Positions 8,356-18,800 of a DNA stretch of 64,000 nt are shown here, one piece after another. The translations under genes were made by a program, and so were the position numbers. Source of the stretch: Kocuria flava (GTDB lineage: Bacteria > Actinomycetota > Actinomycetes > Actinomycetales > Micrococcaceae); contig NZ_CP013254.1 of NCBI RefSeq assembly GCF_001482365.1, positions 1,302,001-1,366,000 on the forward strand. The letters run 5' to 3'. The notes beneath the pieces were generated by a model. It did not search any database, was not told the DNA's origin, and saw only the letters and a list, made by a program, of their open reading frames with translations. The number at the start of each line of letters is the position of its first letter. The first letter of the stretch is position 1.

Positions 8356-9660
8356 GTGATCGACATCAACCAGCTCCGTGAGAACCCCGACGTCTTCCGC
8401 GACTCCCAGCGCGCCCGCGGCGCCGACGCCTCCCTGATCGACCGGATCCTGGAGGCGGATGTCGAGCGCCGGGCCCTGATCACCGCCGCCGAGGGGCTGC
8501 GCGCCGAGCAGAACGCGTTCGGCAAGCAGGTCGCGCGGGCCCAGGGGGAGCAGAAGCAGGCCCTGCTCGCGCAGGTCAAGGACCTCGCCGGGCGCGTCAA
8601 GGAGGCGCAGGCCGCGGCCGAGGCCGCAGGGGCCCGGCTGGAGGAGCTGGTCTCCGTCGTGGAGAACCTCGTGCTGCCGGGGGTGCCCGTGGGCGGGGAG
8701 GACGACTACACCGTGCTGCGCACCGTCGGGCAGCCCCGCGACTTCGCCGCGGAGGGCTTCGAGCCCCGCGACCACCTCGCGATCGGGGAGGCGGTCGACG
8801 GCATCGACATGGAGCGCGGGGCCAAGGTCTCCGGCGCCCGGTTCTACTTCCTCAAGCGCGACGTCGCCCGGCTCGAGACGGCTCTGCTGCTCATGGCCCA
8901 GGACCTGGCCCTCGACGACGGCTTCGTGCCGATGACCACGCCGAACCTCGTGCGCCCCGAGGTGATGAGCGGCACGGGCTTCGACGTCGCCCACTCGGAG
9001 GAGATCTACCACGTGGGCAAGGACGAGCTCTACCTCGTCGGCACCTCCGAGGTGCCCCTGGCCGGCTACCACGCCGACGAGATCCTCGACCTCGCCGAGG
9101 GCCCGCTGCGCTACGCCGGGTGGTCCTCCTGCTACCGGCGAGAGGCAGGCTCCGGCGGCCGGGACACCCGCGGGATCATCCGCGTCCACCAGTTCAACAA
9201 GCTGGAGATGTTCGTCTACTGCGCCCAGGAGGACGCCGAGGCCGAGCACGCCCGGATGCTGGCCCGGGAGGAGGAGATGCTCGCCCGATGCGAGCTGGCC
9301 TACCGCGTCATCGACACCGCGGCCGGGGACCTCGGCGCCTCGGCGGCCCGCAAGTACGACTGCGAGGCCTGGGTGCCGACCCAGGGCCGCTACCGCGAGC
9401 TGACCTCGACCTCGAACTGCACCACCTACCAGGCGCGCCGGCTCAACGTCCGGGAGCGGATGCCCGCGACCACCGGTCCCGACGGCCGGCCCCGCAAGGG
9501 CGGGACCCGCGCGGTGGCCACGCTCAACGGCACCCTCGCCACGACCCGCTGGCTCGTGGCGATCCTCGAGACCCACCAGCAGCCCGACGGCTCGGTCCGG
9601 ATCCCGGAGGCCCTGCGTCCCTACCTGCGGGGCCAGGAGACGATCCCCGTCCGGCGCTGA
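8356..9660 (+). CDS. serS: seryl-tRNA synthetase
   Basis: A 434-residue class II seryl-tRNA synthetase that charges tRNA-Ser. Residues about 25-105 form the long antiparallel coiled-coil arm that binds the tRNA variable arm ([26 protein letters not shown]). The catalytic core has motif 2 with [15 protein letters not shown] and motif 3 with [16 protein letters not shown]. Length and architecture match the family. The start is GTG at 8356, directly behind a -10-like hexamer. Confidence 0.97.
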   Translation: MIDINQLRENPDVFRDSQRARGADASLIDRILEADVERRALITAAEGLRAEQNAFGKQVARAQGEQKQALLAQVKDLAGRVKEAQAAAEAAGARLEELVSVVENLVLPGVPVGGEDDYTVLRTVGQPRDFAAEGFEPRDHLAIGEAVDGIDMERGAKVSGARFYFLKRDVARLETALLLMAQDLALDDGFVPMTTPNLVRPEVMSGTGFDVAHSEEIYHVGKDELYLVGTSEVPLAGYHADEILDLAEGPLRYAGWSSCYRREAGSGGRDTRGIIRVHQFNKLEMFVYCAQEDAEAEHARMLAREEEMLARCELAYRVIDTAAGDLGASAARKYDCEAWVPTQGRYRELTSTSNCTTYQARRLNVRERMPATTGPDGRPRKGGTRAVATLNGTLATTRWLVAILETHQQPDGSVRIPEALRPYLRGQETIPVRR

Positions 9661-9734
9661 GCCGTCGCCGCGCGTTCGTCGCACGTTCACCGATCGCGGA
9701 CATCCTGGCCACCCTGTCGGTGTGATGTGGCACC

Positions 9735-10742
9735 ATGTCCCGCATGACTCAGGAAAAGACCGCTGGCACCGAGGACCAGCACGAACTCGTCGGCATCAAC
9801 TCCACCGTCCCGCTGCGGGTGGAGCACTCGGAGGACCTCACCGAGCACGCCGGCGGCACCGCCGCGCCCACCGGGCACCGCTCCGCCGCCGACATCCACG
9901 TCCCCCTCCGGATCCACCCCGTGCGCACCAACGGGTGGCGCAAGGAGACCGGGGTCAGCTACCTCGTGGCCCTCGACGTCGACGGCACCCTCGTCGACCA
10001 CGACGGCCACATGTCCCCGGCCGTGCGCGAGGCCGCCCGGGCGGTGCGCGCCGCCGGCCACCACGTCGTCGTCTCGACCGGCCGCTCGAAGGGCGCCACC
10101 CTGCCCGTGGTCGAGCTCATCGGCCAGGAGAGCGGCTACGCCGTGTGCTCCAACGGCGGCATGACCCTCGAGCTGGACCCCGCGCTGCCCGAGTACCACC
10201 GGGTCCTCGAGTGCGTGTCCTTCGACCCCGGCCAGGCCCTCGAGGCCCTCGAGCGGCGCCTGCCCACCGCGAAGTTCGCCCTCGAGACCGAGGACGGCTC
10301 CTTCTACTCCACGGAACGGTTCCAGGACTCCTCGTTCGGCATCGAGGCCGTCGGCGTGGACCTGCACGAGCTCGCCGGGATGAAGGCCGTGCGCATGGTC
10401 GTCTACAGCACCGAGCACACCCCCGAGGAGTTCGCCCTCGCCATCGACGAGGCCGGCCTGCACGGGGTGACCTACTCCGTGGGCTGGAGCGCCTGGCTCG
10501 ACATCGCCGCCAACGGCGTGAGCAAGGCCAGCGCCCTCGAGCAGGTCCGGCGCCGCCTCGGCGTGGACCCCGCCCACACGATCGCGATCGGCGACGGCCG
10601 CAACGACATCGAGATGCTCGACTGGGCCGCCCGCGGCGTGGCCATGGGCCAAGCCCCGGACGAGGTCGTGGCCGTGTGCCACGAGGTCACCCACAGCGTC
10701 TACGACGACGGCGCCGCCACCGTCCTGCGCACCCTGCTCTGA
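9735..10742 (+). CDS. HAD-superfamily (Cof-type) hydrolase with long N-terminal extension
   Basis: A HAD phosphatase with the Cof/YidA C2B cap pattern. The nucleophile motif ALDVDGTLVD has Asp81 and Asp83 under the ATG at 9735. STGRSKG is motif II, and GDGRNDIEML near the C-terminus is motif IV. The reading frame has about 73 extra residues before the domain, which usually starts at residue 1-10. Either this tail is real or the true start is GTG at 9966, immediately before the motif. The region before 9735 shows no clear ribosome site. It follows serS by 74 bases. The substrate (sugar phosphate or flavin phosphate) is not deducible. Confidence 0.8.
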   Translation: MSRMTQEKTAGTEDQHELVGINSTVPLRVEHSEDLTEHAGGTAAPTGHRSAADIHVPLRIHPVRTNGWRKETGVSYLVALDVDGTLVDHDGHMSPAVREAARAVRAAGHHVVVSTGRSKGATLPVVELIGQESGYAVCSNGGMTLELDPALPEYHRVLECVSFDPGQALEALERRLPTAKFALETEDGSFYSTERFQDSSFGIEAVGVDLHELAGMKAVRMVVYSTEHTPEEFALAIDEAGLHGVTYSVGWSAWLDIAANGVSKASALEQVRRRLGVDPAHTIAIGDGRNDIEMLDWAARGVAMGQAPDEVVAVCHEVTHSVYDDGAATVLRTLL

Positions 10743-10810
10743 GCACGCCCGGGCCCACGGTCCGCTCCGGGACCGGCGCGGCAGAGCCGGGAAGCGCACC
10801 CGTGGCGGTG

Positions 10811-10816
10811 TAACGT
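10811..10816 (+). promoter_or_regulatory. -10-like TAACGT upstream of the osmoprotectant operon
   Basis: TAACGT lies 52 bases before the first gene of the transporter operon. No convincing -35 is visible 17 bases upstream. Confidence 0.3.
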
Positions 10817-10867
10817 GGACCACCACGCCGGTGGGCGAGCTGCCGGTCCCGAGACGAGGAGCGGACC

Positions 10868-11509
10868 GTGCTCGAGTACGTCGCCGACCGCTGGGAGCAG
10901 ATCCTCTTCGCGAGCTGGCAGCACTTCTCCCTGGTGCTCCAGTGCCTGGTCCTGGCGACCGTCCTCGCCGTGGCGGCCGCGGCCCTGTGCTACCGCTCCC
11001 GGCGGCTGACGAGCGTGGCCAACAACGTCTCCGCCGTGGGCCTGACCATCCCCTCCTTCGCGCTGATCGGCCTGCTGATCGCCCCGCTGGGCTTCGGGGT
11101 GACCCCCGCGGTCGTGGTCGTCACGTTCTTCGCCGCCCTGCCGGTCCTGCGCAACGCCCTCGTCGGGCTCGCCGGGATCCCGCACGAGACGGTCGAGGCC
11201 GCCCGCGGGCTGGGCATGAGCCGCGCGGCGACCTTCCTGCGCGTCGAGCTGCCCATGGCCTGGCCGGTGATCCAGGCGGGGATGCGCGTGTCCGCGCAGA
11301 TGGTCATGGGCGTGGCCGCCATCGCCGCCTACGTCCTCGGTCCCGGCCTGGGCGGGTTCATCTTCTCCGGTCTCTCCCGCCTCGGCGGCGCCAACTCCCT
11401 CGCGTCGGTCGTCACCGGCGTCGTCGCCGTCGTCGTCGTCGCACTCCTCCTGGACGGGCTGCTCGTGCTGCTCGGCCGGCTCACCACATCGCGAGGTATC
11501 CGTGTCTGA
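10868..11509 (+). CDS. osmoprotectant ABC transporter permease (ProW/OpuCB type)
   Basis: A 213-residue inner-membrane permease with about five or six membrane segments. It carries the EAA loop that contacts the ATPase (VEAARGLGMSRAATFLRVELPMAWPV). Family members import glycine betaine, carnitine or choline together with an OpuCA ATPase and an OpuCC binding lipoprotein, both encoded next. The GTG at 10868 follows GAGGAGCGG. It overlaps the ATPase gene by 8 bases. Which of the two permeases is 'B' or 'D' is arbitrary. Confidence 0.88.
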   Translation: MLEYVADRWEQILFASWQHFSLVLQCLVLATVLAVAAAALCYRSRRLTSVANNVSAVGLTIPSFALIGLLIAPLGFGVTPAVVVVTFFAALPVLRNALVGLAGIPHETVEAARGLGMSRAATFLRVELPMAWPVIQAGMRVSAQMVMGVAAIAAYVLGPGLGGFIFSGLSRLGGANSLASVVTGVVAVVVVALLLDGLLVLLGRLTTSRGIRV

Positions 11510-12742
11510 TCCCGTTCCCGCCACCGGCCGCGACTCCTCCGTCACCGGGGCCCGCATCCTCCTGGAGAACGTCTCCAAGCGCTACCCCGGGCAGGCCCGG
11601 GCCGCCGTCGACGGCCTGACCCTCGAGATCCCCGCGGGCAGCACCGTCATGCTCGTCGGGCCCTCGGGCTGCGGCAAGACCACCACGCTGAAGATGATCA
11701 ACCGCCTGATCGAGCCCACCGAGGGGCGGATCGTCATCGACGGCCGCGACGTGACCGACATGAACGGCGACGAGCTGCGCCGCGGCATCGGCTACGTCAT
11801 CCAGGCCGGCGGGCTGTTCCCGCACATGAGCGTGGCCACCAACATCGGCATGGTCCCGAAGATGCTCGGCTGGGACAGGAAGCGCGTCGCCGCCCGCGTG
11901 GACGAGCTCCTCGAGCTCGTCTCCCTCGACCCGGCCGTCTACCGCGACCGCTACCCCGGGAGCTCTCCGGCGGGCAGCAGCAGCGCGTCGGCGTGGCCCG
12001 GGCCCTCGCCGCGGACCCGCCCGTGCTGCTCATGGACGAGCCCTTCGGCGCCGTGGACCCGATCACCCGCCAGCGGCTGCAGGACGAGCTGATCAACATC
12101 CAGCACGAGCTGCAGAAGACCATCGTGTGCGTCACCCACGACTTCGACGAGGCCGTCAAGCTCGGCGACTGGATCGCGGTCTTCGACGAGGGCGCCCGGG
12201 TCGTGCAGTACGACGCCCCCGAGCGGATCCTCGCCGAGCCGGCCGACGAGTTCGTCGAGGACTTCATCGGCTCGGGCGCGGGGCTCAAGCAGCTGACCCT
12301 CACCCGCGTCCGGGAGGTCGACCTCGTCCCGGCGGCCACCGCCCGCCCCGGCGAGGACGTCCGGGCCGTGCTGCGCCGGGCCGACGAGACCGGCACCCGC
12401 GACGTCGTCGTCGTCGACGACCGGGGCCGGCCGCTGTCCTGGCCCTCCCGCCGGCAGCTGGAGCGCGTCGGGACCGTCCCGCGGGAGCGCAACGAGCGCC
12501 TGCCCCTCGTCGGCACGAACTCCACGCTCAACGACGCCCTGGACACGATGCTCGTCTCCAGCACGGGGGCCGCGCTCGTGGTCGGGGCGCGGGACCGCTT
12601 CGAGGGCGTCATCTACGTCGAGACCGTCATGGCGGCGATCACCGAGGCCCGCCGCTCCGTGGCCGCGGAGGACGCGCCCCTCGGGCACAACACGGGGGAG
12701 CTGCCCGCCGTGGACGCGACCCCGGGGGGTGGGGGCCGGTGA
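11502..12742 (+). pseudogene. opuCA: osmoprotectant ABC transporter ATPase, frameshifted at 11958-11960
   Basis: The gene encodes an about 413-residue OpuCA/ProV ATPase in two frames. The first half has Walker [10 protein letters not shown] (residues 53-61) and the Q-loop region, and runs from 11502 to about 11960. The second half, in another frame, has the ABC signature [13 protein letters not shown], Walker [14 protein letters not shown], the H-loop [10 protein letters not shown] and a C-terminal CBS-like region. At 11958-11960 three Gs stand where four are needed to read [11 protein letters not shown]. One inserted G restores a perfect family protein. Either the strain lost the ATPase or the base is a sequencing error in a GC run. 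Without the shift the first frame stops at 12092, before Walker B. Confidence 0.85.
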
Positions 12743-13551
12743 GCACCCGCACCGAGGGCCCCGCCGCCGCGGAGCAGGACCCCGCCGGCACCCCGGCCGG
12801 GGGCCGGGTCCCGGCGGACCCGGACCGGCGCACCTGGAAGGGCCTGCTCCTGCAGCCGCTGGCGATCCTCGTCGCGCTGGGCCTGCTCGTGCTGTGGCTG
12901 TCCACCGCGGAGCTGACGGAGACGGAGGCCGTGACCCTCAGCCCCGCGTCGCTGTGGGGGCTGACCGTGGAGCACCTGCAGCTGACGGCCGTGGCCACGG
13001 TCGTGGTCCTGCTCATCGCGATCCCGGCCGGGATCCTCCTGACCCGCCGGCCGCTGCGCTTCCTCACCGGCCCCGTGATCGCGCTGGCCAACGTCGGGCA
13101 GGCCGCCCCGGCGGTGGGCCTGATCGTCCTGTTCGCCTTCTGGTCCGGCTTCGGCTTCCGGGCGGCCGTGGTCGCCCTGATCGTCTACGCGCTGCTGCCC
13201 GTCCTGAAGAACACCATGGTCGGGCTCGACGGCGTGGACCGCAGCCTCGTCGAGGCCGGGCGCGGCATGGGCATGAGCGCCGCCTCGGTCCTGCTGCGCG
13301 TCGAGCTGCCGCTGGCCGTGCCCGTCATGCTGGCCGGGGTGCGCACCGCGCTGATCCTGGTGGTCGGCACCGCCACCCTGGCCACCTTCGTCAACGGCGG
13401 CGGGCTCGGGCTGCTGATCACCACCGGGGTCAACCTCAACCTCGTGCGGGTGCTGGTCGCCGGCTCCATCCTCGTGGCGCTGCTGGCGCTGAGCATCGAC
13501 TGGATCGGCCGCGTCGTCGAGCACGTCGCGCGCCCGAAGGGACTGCGATGA
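12739..13551 (+). CDS. osmoprotectant ABC transporter permease, second subunit
   Basis: A 270-residue permease with an about 40-residue hydrophilic Pro/Ala-rich N-terminal tail and then about six membrane segments. The EAA loop is [26 protein letters not shown], closely resembling that of the first permease, so the pair probably arose by duplication and forms a heterodimer. The GTG overlaps the ATPase stop by 4 bases (GTGA), and the gene overlaps the binding-protein gene by 4 bases (ATGA). Confidence 0.88.
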   Translation: MSTRTEGPAAAEQDPAGTPAGGRVPADPDRRTWKGLLLQPLAILVALGLLVLWLSTAELTETEAVTLSPASLWGLTVEHLQLTAVATVVVLLIAIPAGILLTRRPLRFLTGPVIALANVGQAAPAVGLIVLFAFWSGFGFRAAVVALIVYALLPVLKNTMVGLDGVDRSLVEAGRGMGMSAASVLLRVELPLAVPVMLAGVRTALILVVGTATLATFVNGGGLGLLITTGVNLNLVRVLVAGSILVALLALSIDWIGRVVEHVARPKGLR

Positions 13552-14528
13552 GAACCCCCCGCGCCGCCGCCGGCGCCCTGCTGGTCTCCGCCGCCGGCCT
13601 GCTCCTGAGCGGGTGCGGGCTCGAGCCCTCGACCGCGTACATCCCGGCCGCCGAGCCCGGCTCCATCCCGGTCGTCGAGGGTGACGGGGACACCGAGGTC
13701 CGCGTGACCTCGAAGAACTTCACGGAGCAGCTGATCCTCGGCAAGATCGCGGTGCTCGCCGTCGAGGCCGCGGGCTTCGAGACCGAGGACATCACCAACG
13801 TCCCCGGCTCCCAGCCCGTGCGCGAGCTCATGCTCGCCGGGGACGCCGACCTGACGTTCGAGTACACCGGCACCGCCTGGCTGACCTACCTCGGGAAGGA
13901 GACCGGCATCCCGGACCAGCAGGAGCAGTGGCGGGCCGTGCGCGAGGCGGACCTCGGCAACGGGCTGACGTGGGGCGAGCCCGCCGCCCTGAACAACACC
14001 TACGCCATGGCCGTGCGCTCCGAGTACGCGCAGGCCAACGGCCTCGAGACGGTCTCGGACATCGCGCGGCTGCCGGTGGCCGAGCGCACCTTCTGCGTCG
14101 AGTCGGAGTTCAACTCCCGCAGCGACGGTCTCACCCCGCTGCTCGCCCACTACGGCCTGGACCGGGGCAGCGAGGTCCCCGAGGAGAACATCGGCATCTA
14201 CGACACCGGGGCCATCTACTCCGCCACCGACGCCGGCGAGTGCAACTTCGGCGAGGTCTTCTCCACGGACGGGCGCATCCCGGCCCTGGACCTGACCGTC
14301 CTCGAGGACGACCGCCAGTTCTTCCCCGCCTACAACGCCGCACCCGTCTACAACTCGCAGCTGCTCGCCGAGCACCCCGAGCTCGAGGAGGTCATGGAGC
14401 CGATCGCGGCGGCGCTCACCGACGACGTCATGCAGGAGCTCAACCGGCAGGTGGACGTCGAGGGGCGCGACCCGGCCGACGTCGCCTACGAGTGGATGGT
14501 GGCCGAGGGGTTCCTGGTCGAGCCCTGA
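13548..14528 (+). CDS. opuCC: osmoprotectant-binding lipoprotein (OpuAC/QAT domain)
   Basis: A 326-residue substrate-binding protein. The N-terminus is a lipoprotein signal with lipobox LLLSGC (Cys near residue 23), so it is lipid-anchored outside the membrane. The OpuAC domain follows: VTSKNFTEQLILGKI, FEYTGTAW, and the C-terminal NRQVDVEGRDPADVAYEWM typical of the family. It closes a four-gene operon with overlapping ends. The stop lies inside the 3' end of the convergent SatD-like gene (43-base tail-to-tail overlap). Confidence 0.9.
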   Translation: MRTPRAAAGALLVSAAGLLLSGCGLEPSTAYIPAAEPGSIPVVEGDGDTEVRVTSKNFTEQLILGKIAVLAVEAAGFETEDITNVPGSQPVRELMLAGDADLTFEYTGTAWLTYLGKETGIPDQQEQWRAVREADLGNGLTWGEPAALNNTYAMAVRSEYAQANGLETVSDIARLPVAERTFCVESEFNSRSDGLTPLLAHYGLDRGSEVPEENIGIYDTGAIYSATDAGECNFGEVFSTDGRIPALDLTVLEDDRQFFPAYNAAPVYNSQLLAEHPELEEVMEPIAAALTDDVMQELNRQVDVEGRDPADVAYEWMVAEGFLVEP

Positions 14529-15148
14529 GCCGTCCCGCCGGGGCCCTCGCCCGCCAGGCACAGCTCCAGCAGCAGGGCGGCCGCGGGGCGGGCGTCCTGC
14601 TCCTCCTGCCACAGGGACCGGGCCACGGCCTTCGACACCGCCTGCGGGGTGATCCCCAGCTCCGCCGCCACGACCTTCTGCTGCCCGCGCGCCCCGGGGA
14701 CCAGCAGGTCCACGACCCGCCACTCCGCCGCGGAGCGCTCCACGACCAGGCGTCCCAGCAGCCGCAGCACCGCCTCGGCCCGGGCCGCGGCCGCGGCGTC
14801 CTCGGCGGCGACGCACACGGGCACCCGCCCGCCGGCGCGGGCGGCCCCGGCGGCCCGGCGGGCGTGGTCGACGCCCGGGCCGCCGGCCCGCAGCCCGCTG
14901 CGGCCCTGGGGGTCGGTCGCCGGCTCCAGGTGGACCGGGCCCACCCCGAGGCCCACGCGCGCCCCCTCCCGCAGCCCGGCCAGGGCGGCGGCCACGGCGG
15001 TGCCCGCGTCCTCGACCAGGCCCTGGACCACGTGCTCGCGCACCCGCTGGAAGGGTGCGGCGGCGTCCAGGCCGGCGAGCCGGCGCAGCAGGAGCGGGAC
15101 CGGGTCGGCGGGCCCGCGGCGGTGCTGCTCCAGGGTCACGACGTACAC
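14486..15148 (-). CDS. SatD-like helix-turn-helix protein
   Basis: About 220 residues starting VYVVTLEQHRRGP, followed by a GGDEF-like or nucleotidyl-fold-sized middle (LREGARVGLGVGPV) and a C-terminal helix-turn-helix (QQKVVAAELGITPQAVSKAV). The layout resembles SatD-family regulators of actinobacteria; this is a family-level impression. GTG at 15148 is chosen because a GATACT hexamer ends 6 bases before it and homologues begin with the YVVT strand; GTG at 15139 with GGGAGG upstream is the alternative. It lies 50 bases behind the unknown protein gene on the same strand. Its 3' end overlaps the osmoprotectant-binding protein gene. Confidence 0.6.
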   Translation of the reverse strand: MYVVTLEQHRRGPADPVPLLLRRLAGLDAAAPFQRVREHVVQGLVEDAGTAVAAALAGLREGARVGLGVGPVHLEPATDPQGRSGLRAGGPGVDHARRAAGAARAGGRVPVCVAAEDAAAAARAEAVLRLLGRLVVERSAAEWRVVDLLVPGARGQQKVVAAELGITPQAVSKAVARSLWQEEQDARPAAALLLELCLAGEGPGGTAQGSTRNPSATIHS

Positions 15149-15198
15149 CCTCCCAGTATCGGGCACACCGCGGCCCCGTCCCGGCGGCGGGGCCGGGC

Positions 15199-15870
15199 TC
15201 ACTCCCAGAACCGCGGCTCGATGTCCGTCCCGCGCGCGATCAGCTCGTCCTCGAGCGGCTCGCGGCAGATCAGCGGCAGGCGCAGGCACCCGATCCGGTC
15301 GTCGGGGCCGAAATAGGCGCTGAGCCGGTCGAAGCCCAGGCGGAACAGGGCCAGCTCCTTGCACAGCTCGGCGACCTCCAGGACGTCGGCGTCCGCGCCG
15401 AGCACCCAGAAGGAGTCCGGGTCGGTGAGCTGCAGCAGCCCCACGGGCGAGCCGGCGTCGTCGTTCTCGGTGCCCGCCCATCCCGGCACGCGCAGCCACC
15501 CGCCCGGGGGCGCCGCGCCCAGGGCCGGGGCGAGGGGGTCGTACTCCCAGGCCCGGGCCCGCTGCAGCCACACCGGGGGAGCGGGCAGGTAGAGCGGGTC
15601 CTCGAGGTCGGCCGGCCAGCGGGCAGTCGCGAACACCCCGGCGTCCACCCGGTCCCAGAACTGCGCGGCGGTCAGGTCCGTGCCCACGCTGTTGAGGGCC
15701 GCCCCCGGCTCCCCGGCGGACATCCCGTGCCAGTGCGTGGGGCGGGTCTCCGTGCCCCCGGCGCGCAGCAGGGCGTCGAGCTCCTCGAGGTGGGCCGGCT
15801 CGCCCAGCACCACGGTGCGGGCCTCGAAGTGCAGGACGTAGGGCACCCGCGCGCCCCGCCGGGTGCTCAC
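15199..15870 (-). CDS. uncharacterised protein encoded 4 bases overlapping the nuclease-helicase gene
   Basis: A 223-residue soluble protein with no signal peptide or membrane segment. It is rich in Trp, Pro and acidic residues. It begins RVPYVLHFEARTVVLGEPAHLEELDALL and ends near DRIGCLRLPLICREPLEDELIARG. The GTG start lies inside the stop of the nuclease-helicase gene (GTGA), so translation is coupled. I recognise no domain or motif. The tight coupling suggests a partner or accessory of the nuclease-helicase, which is inference only. Confidence 0.7.
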   Translation of the reverse strand: MSTRRGARVPYVLHFEARTVVLGEPAHLEELDALLRAGGTETRPTHWHGMSAGEPGAALNSVGTDLTAAQFWDRVDAGVFATARWPADLEDPLYLPAPPVWLQRARAWEYDPLAPALGAAPPGGWLRVPGWAGTENDDAGSPVGLLQLTDPDSFWVLGADADVLEVAELCKELALFRLGFDRLSAYFGPDDRIGCLRLPLICREPLEDELIARGTDIEPRFWE

Positions 15871-18800
15871 GGCGTCCCCGCGGGCTCCCCGCGCCGGCAC
15901 AGCCGGGCGAACCGGCCCAGGACGCGCAGCCCCTCCGGGGTGGCCGGCAGGTGGTCGGTCAGTCCGGGGGAGCGCACGAGCACGGCGCACCACTGGCCCC
16001 GGGAGACGGCCACGTTGATCCGGTTGGGCATCAGCAGGAAGTCGGCCCCGCGCCCGCTCGCGGCGCTCGAGGCGGCCATGGTGACGATGACGACCGGCGC
16101 CTCCTGGCCCTGGAAGCGGTCCACGGTCCCCACGCGCACGCCCGTGCCGTCCGGCGCCCGCAGCGCGGCGTCCTCGAGGGCCCGGGCCACGAGCTCCACC
16201 TGGGCGTTGTAGGCGGCCACGACGAGCACGTCCTCGGGGCCCAGCGGCACGGGCGGCTCGTCGGGGCCCGGGTGCCAGGGGGTGCCCACGAACCCGCGGG
16301 CGAGCGCCACCACGCGCTCGGCCTCCTCGGGGGAGGCGGTGGTGTTGCCCGCGTGGGGCACGTAGCAGGTGCGCAGCCCGGGGGCCACGCCGGTGAGGGC
16401 GCGGCGGGAGGCGGCGGGGGCGGAGCCGAGCCGGCCCGCGTAGGAGAGCTCGGAGACGGGCTCGCACAGCCGCGGGTGCATCCGCCAGGTGCGGTCCAGG
16501 AAGTACCCGTGCTCGGCGGGCAGGGTCGGGGCCCCGCGGGAGAGCCAGCCCAGGGCGGACTCGTCCACGGGCAGCGGGTGGGTGCCCTGGGAGACCTGCG
16601 GCAGCTGCTGCGGGTCGCCCAGCAGCAGCAGCCGGGGCGCGGCGCGGGCGACCGCGAGCGTGTTGGCGAGGGAGAACTGCCCGGCCTCGTCGACGACGAG
16701 CAGGTCCAGGGCGTCGTCGTCGAGGTTCTTCGCGCTGGAGAAGTCCCAGGCGGTCCCGCCCACCACGGCACCGCCCTCGTCGAGGAACCGGGCGAGGTCC
16801 TTGCCCGCCACCCGCTCCCAGGGCACCTCCCGCTCGGCGGTCTCGCCCGCGGCGGGCTTCTTCGCGACCCGCTGCCCGGGGACCCCGCCGCGGCCGACGA
16901 CGCCGGTCAGCAGGTTCTCGACGACCGCGTGGGACTGGGCCACGACCCCGATCCGCCAGCCCGCCGCCACGAGGCGGCCGATGACGTGGGCGCCCAGGAA
17001 GCTCTTGCCGGAGCCGGGCGGGCCCTGCACGGCCAGGCAGCCGCGCTCGAGCCCCCGCAGGGCGGTGACCACGGCCGTGATCGTGCCGTCGGCCCCGGGG
17101 CCCGGCACGGGCAGGGGGCCGCCGGCCGGGCGCGGGGCCCGGCGCAGCAGCAGGTCCACGCCGGGGTGGCCGGGCAGCTGCGGCAGGGCGTCGGCGGTGC
17201 GGGCCGCCAGCGCCTGCAGCGACTCCTCGAGGGAGGCGGTGGCGACGGGCGTGGCCGGGGTCAGGGCCAGCGGCAGCTGGGCCCACGGCTCGGGGGCGGG
17301 GGCCCCGCGGGGCCGGCGCAGCCGCTCCCGCACCACGACCACCGCGCCGCCGTCCGTGTGCTCCTCGACCTCCTCGACCCGGCCCGTCCACTCCCCGGCG
17401 CGCCCGCTCGCCCGGGCCGCGGCGTCCTCGGCCAGGTGCGCGGGCACCGGCGGGCCGTACAGCAGGAACAGCCCGTCCGTGCCGGGGCGCACGGTGGAGC
17501 CCTCGCCGAAGCGGCCCGACAGGCGCAGCAGCCGGGTCGGCGCGGCCCGGGGGCGGTCGGGGTCCGCGGCCCAGTCCCGGAGCACCTCGCCGCGGGAGAC
17601 CACGAAGACGTCGCGGGTCTCCTCCCAGTCCTCGACCGGGGCCTCGAGCCGGTCGAAGTGCGACCACCAGTACTGCTTGCGCTCCCGGCGGTGGTAGCCG
17701 GTGGCCGAGGCGACCATCGCCACGGCGGTGCGCCCGGCCTCGCCCAGCGCCCCGGTGCACCCGGGGTCGTCGAGGGCCTCCCGCAGCCGCCGCTCGGGCT
17801 CGGGCAGCTCCTCCCCGGGCACGTCCCCGGGGGGCACGAGGACCTCCTGGACCGGGCGCCCGGCGTGGTCGGCGGGGTCCGGGGAGATCCCCGCGAGCCC
17901 GAGCAGCCAGTCGCGCAGGCGCAGGGTCGAGAGGCAGTCGTAGGCGTTGTAGTCGGCGATCCCGGCCAGGATCCGCCGGGCCTCGTCCTCGCGCCCGGCG
18001 TCACGGGCCGCGCACCAGTCGGCGTGGGCGACCACGGAGGCCCCGGCGTCGACGACGTCGCCGGTGCGCAGCCGCTCGCCCATGTAGAGCGGCTCGAGCT
18101 GCTTGATCGAGTAGGAGCTCGCCGAGACCCGCAGGCTCGCCCGCACGGTGTCGTAGAGGTCCACGAGCACGCCCTCGCGCAGCAGCTCGTCCACGGCGTC
18201 CTCACCCACGGCGTGGGCCAGGGACAGCCGGCGCAGCGCCGCCTTCTCGTAGTCGGCGTAGTGGTAGACGTGCATCCCGGGATGCTCGGCGCGGCGCCGG
18301 GCGAGGTAGTGGAGGAACTCCCGCAGGGCCTCGCGCTCGCCGTCGCGGTCGTGGGCCCAGAAGGCGCGGAAGACCGGCTCCGCGTCGGGGGAGGGGGGTT
18401 GCTCGACGACGCCGAAGAGGTACTCCAGGCCCCAGGACGACGGGTCGTGCGGGTCCTGCCACAGCGGGTCGCCCTCGAAGTCGAAGAACACGTCCCCGGG
18501 GTCGGGGGCCGGCAGCCGCCGGACCGGCTCGCGGGAGACCACCCGCCACGCGACCCGCCGGCGCGTCCCGTCCCGGTCGTACTCCACGGCGCCGTCCTCG
18601 CGGCCCCGGCCCGTCTGCATCGCGGCCTGGTCCCGCAGCCGCCGCAGCGCGGCGGGCAGGCGGCTCCCGGGCGGATCGGGCAGGACGGCCAGCTCGTCGA
18701 TCGTGCGCACGCCGTGCTGGTCCCGCAGGGTGCGCCGGGCGCGCCCGGACATCCCCGCCGTCAGCAGCAGGTCGCGGTGCCCGGCGACGGCCCGCGCGCA

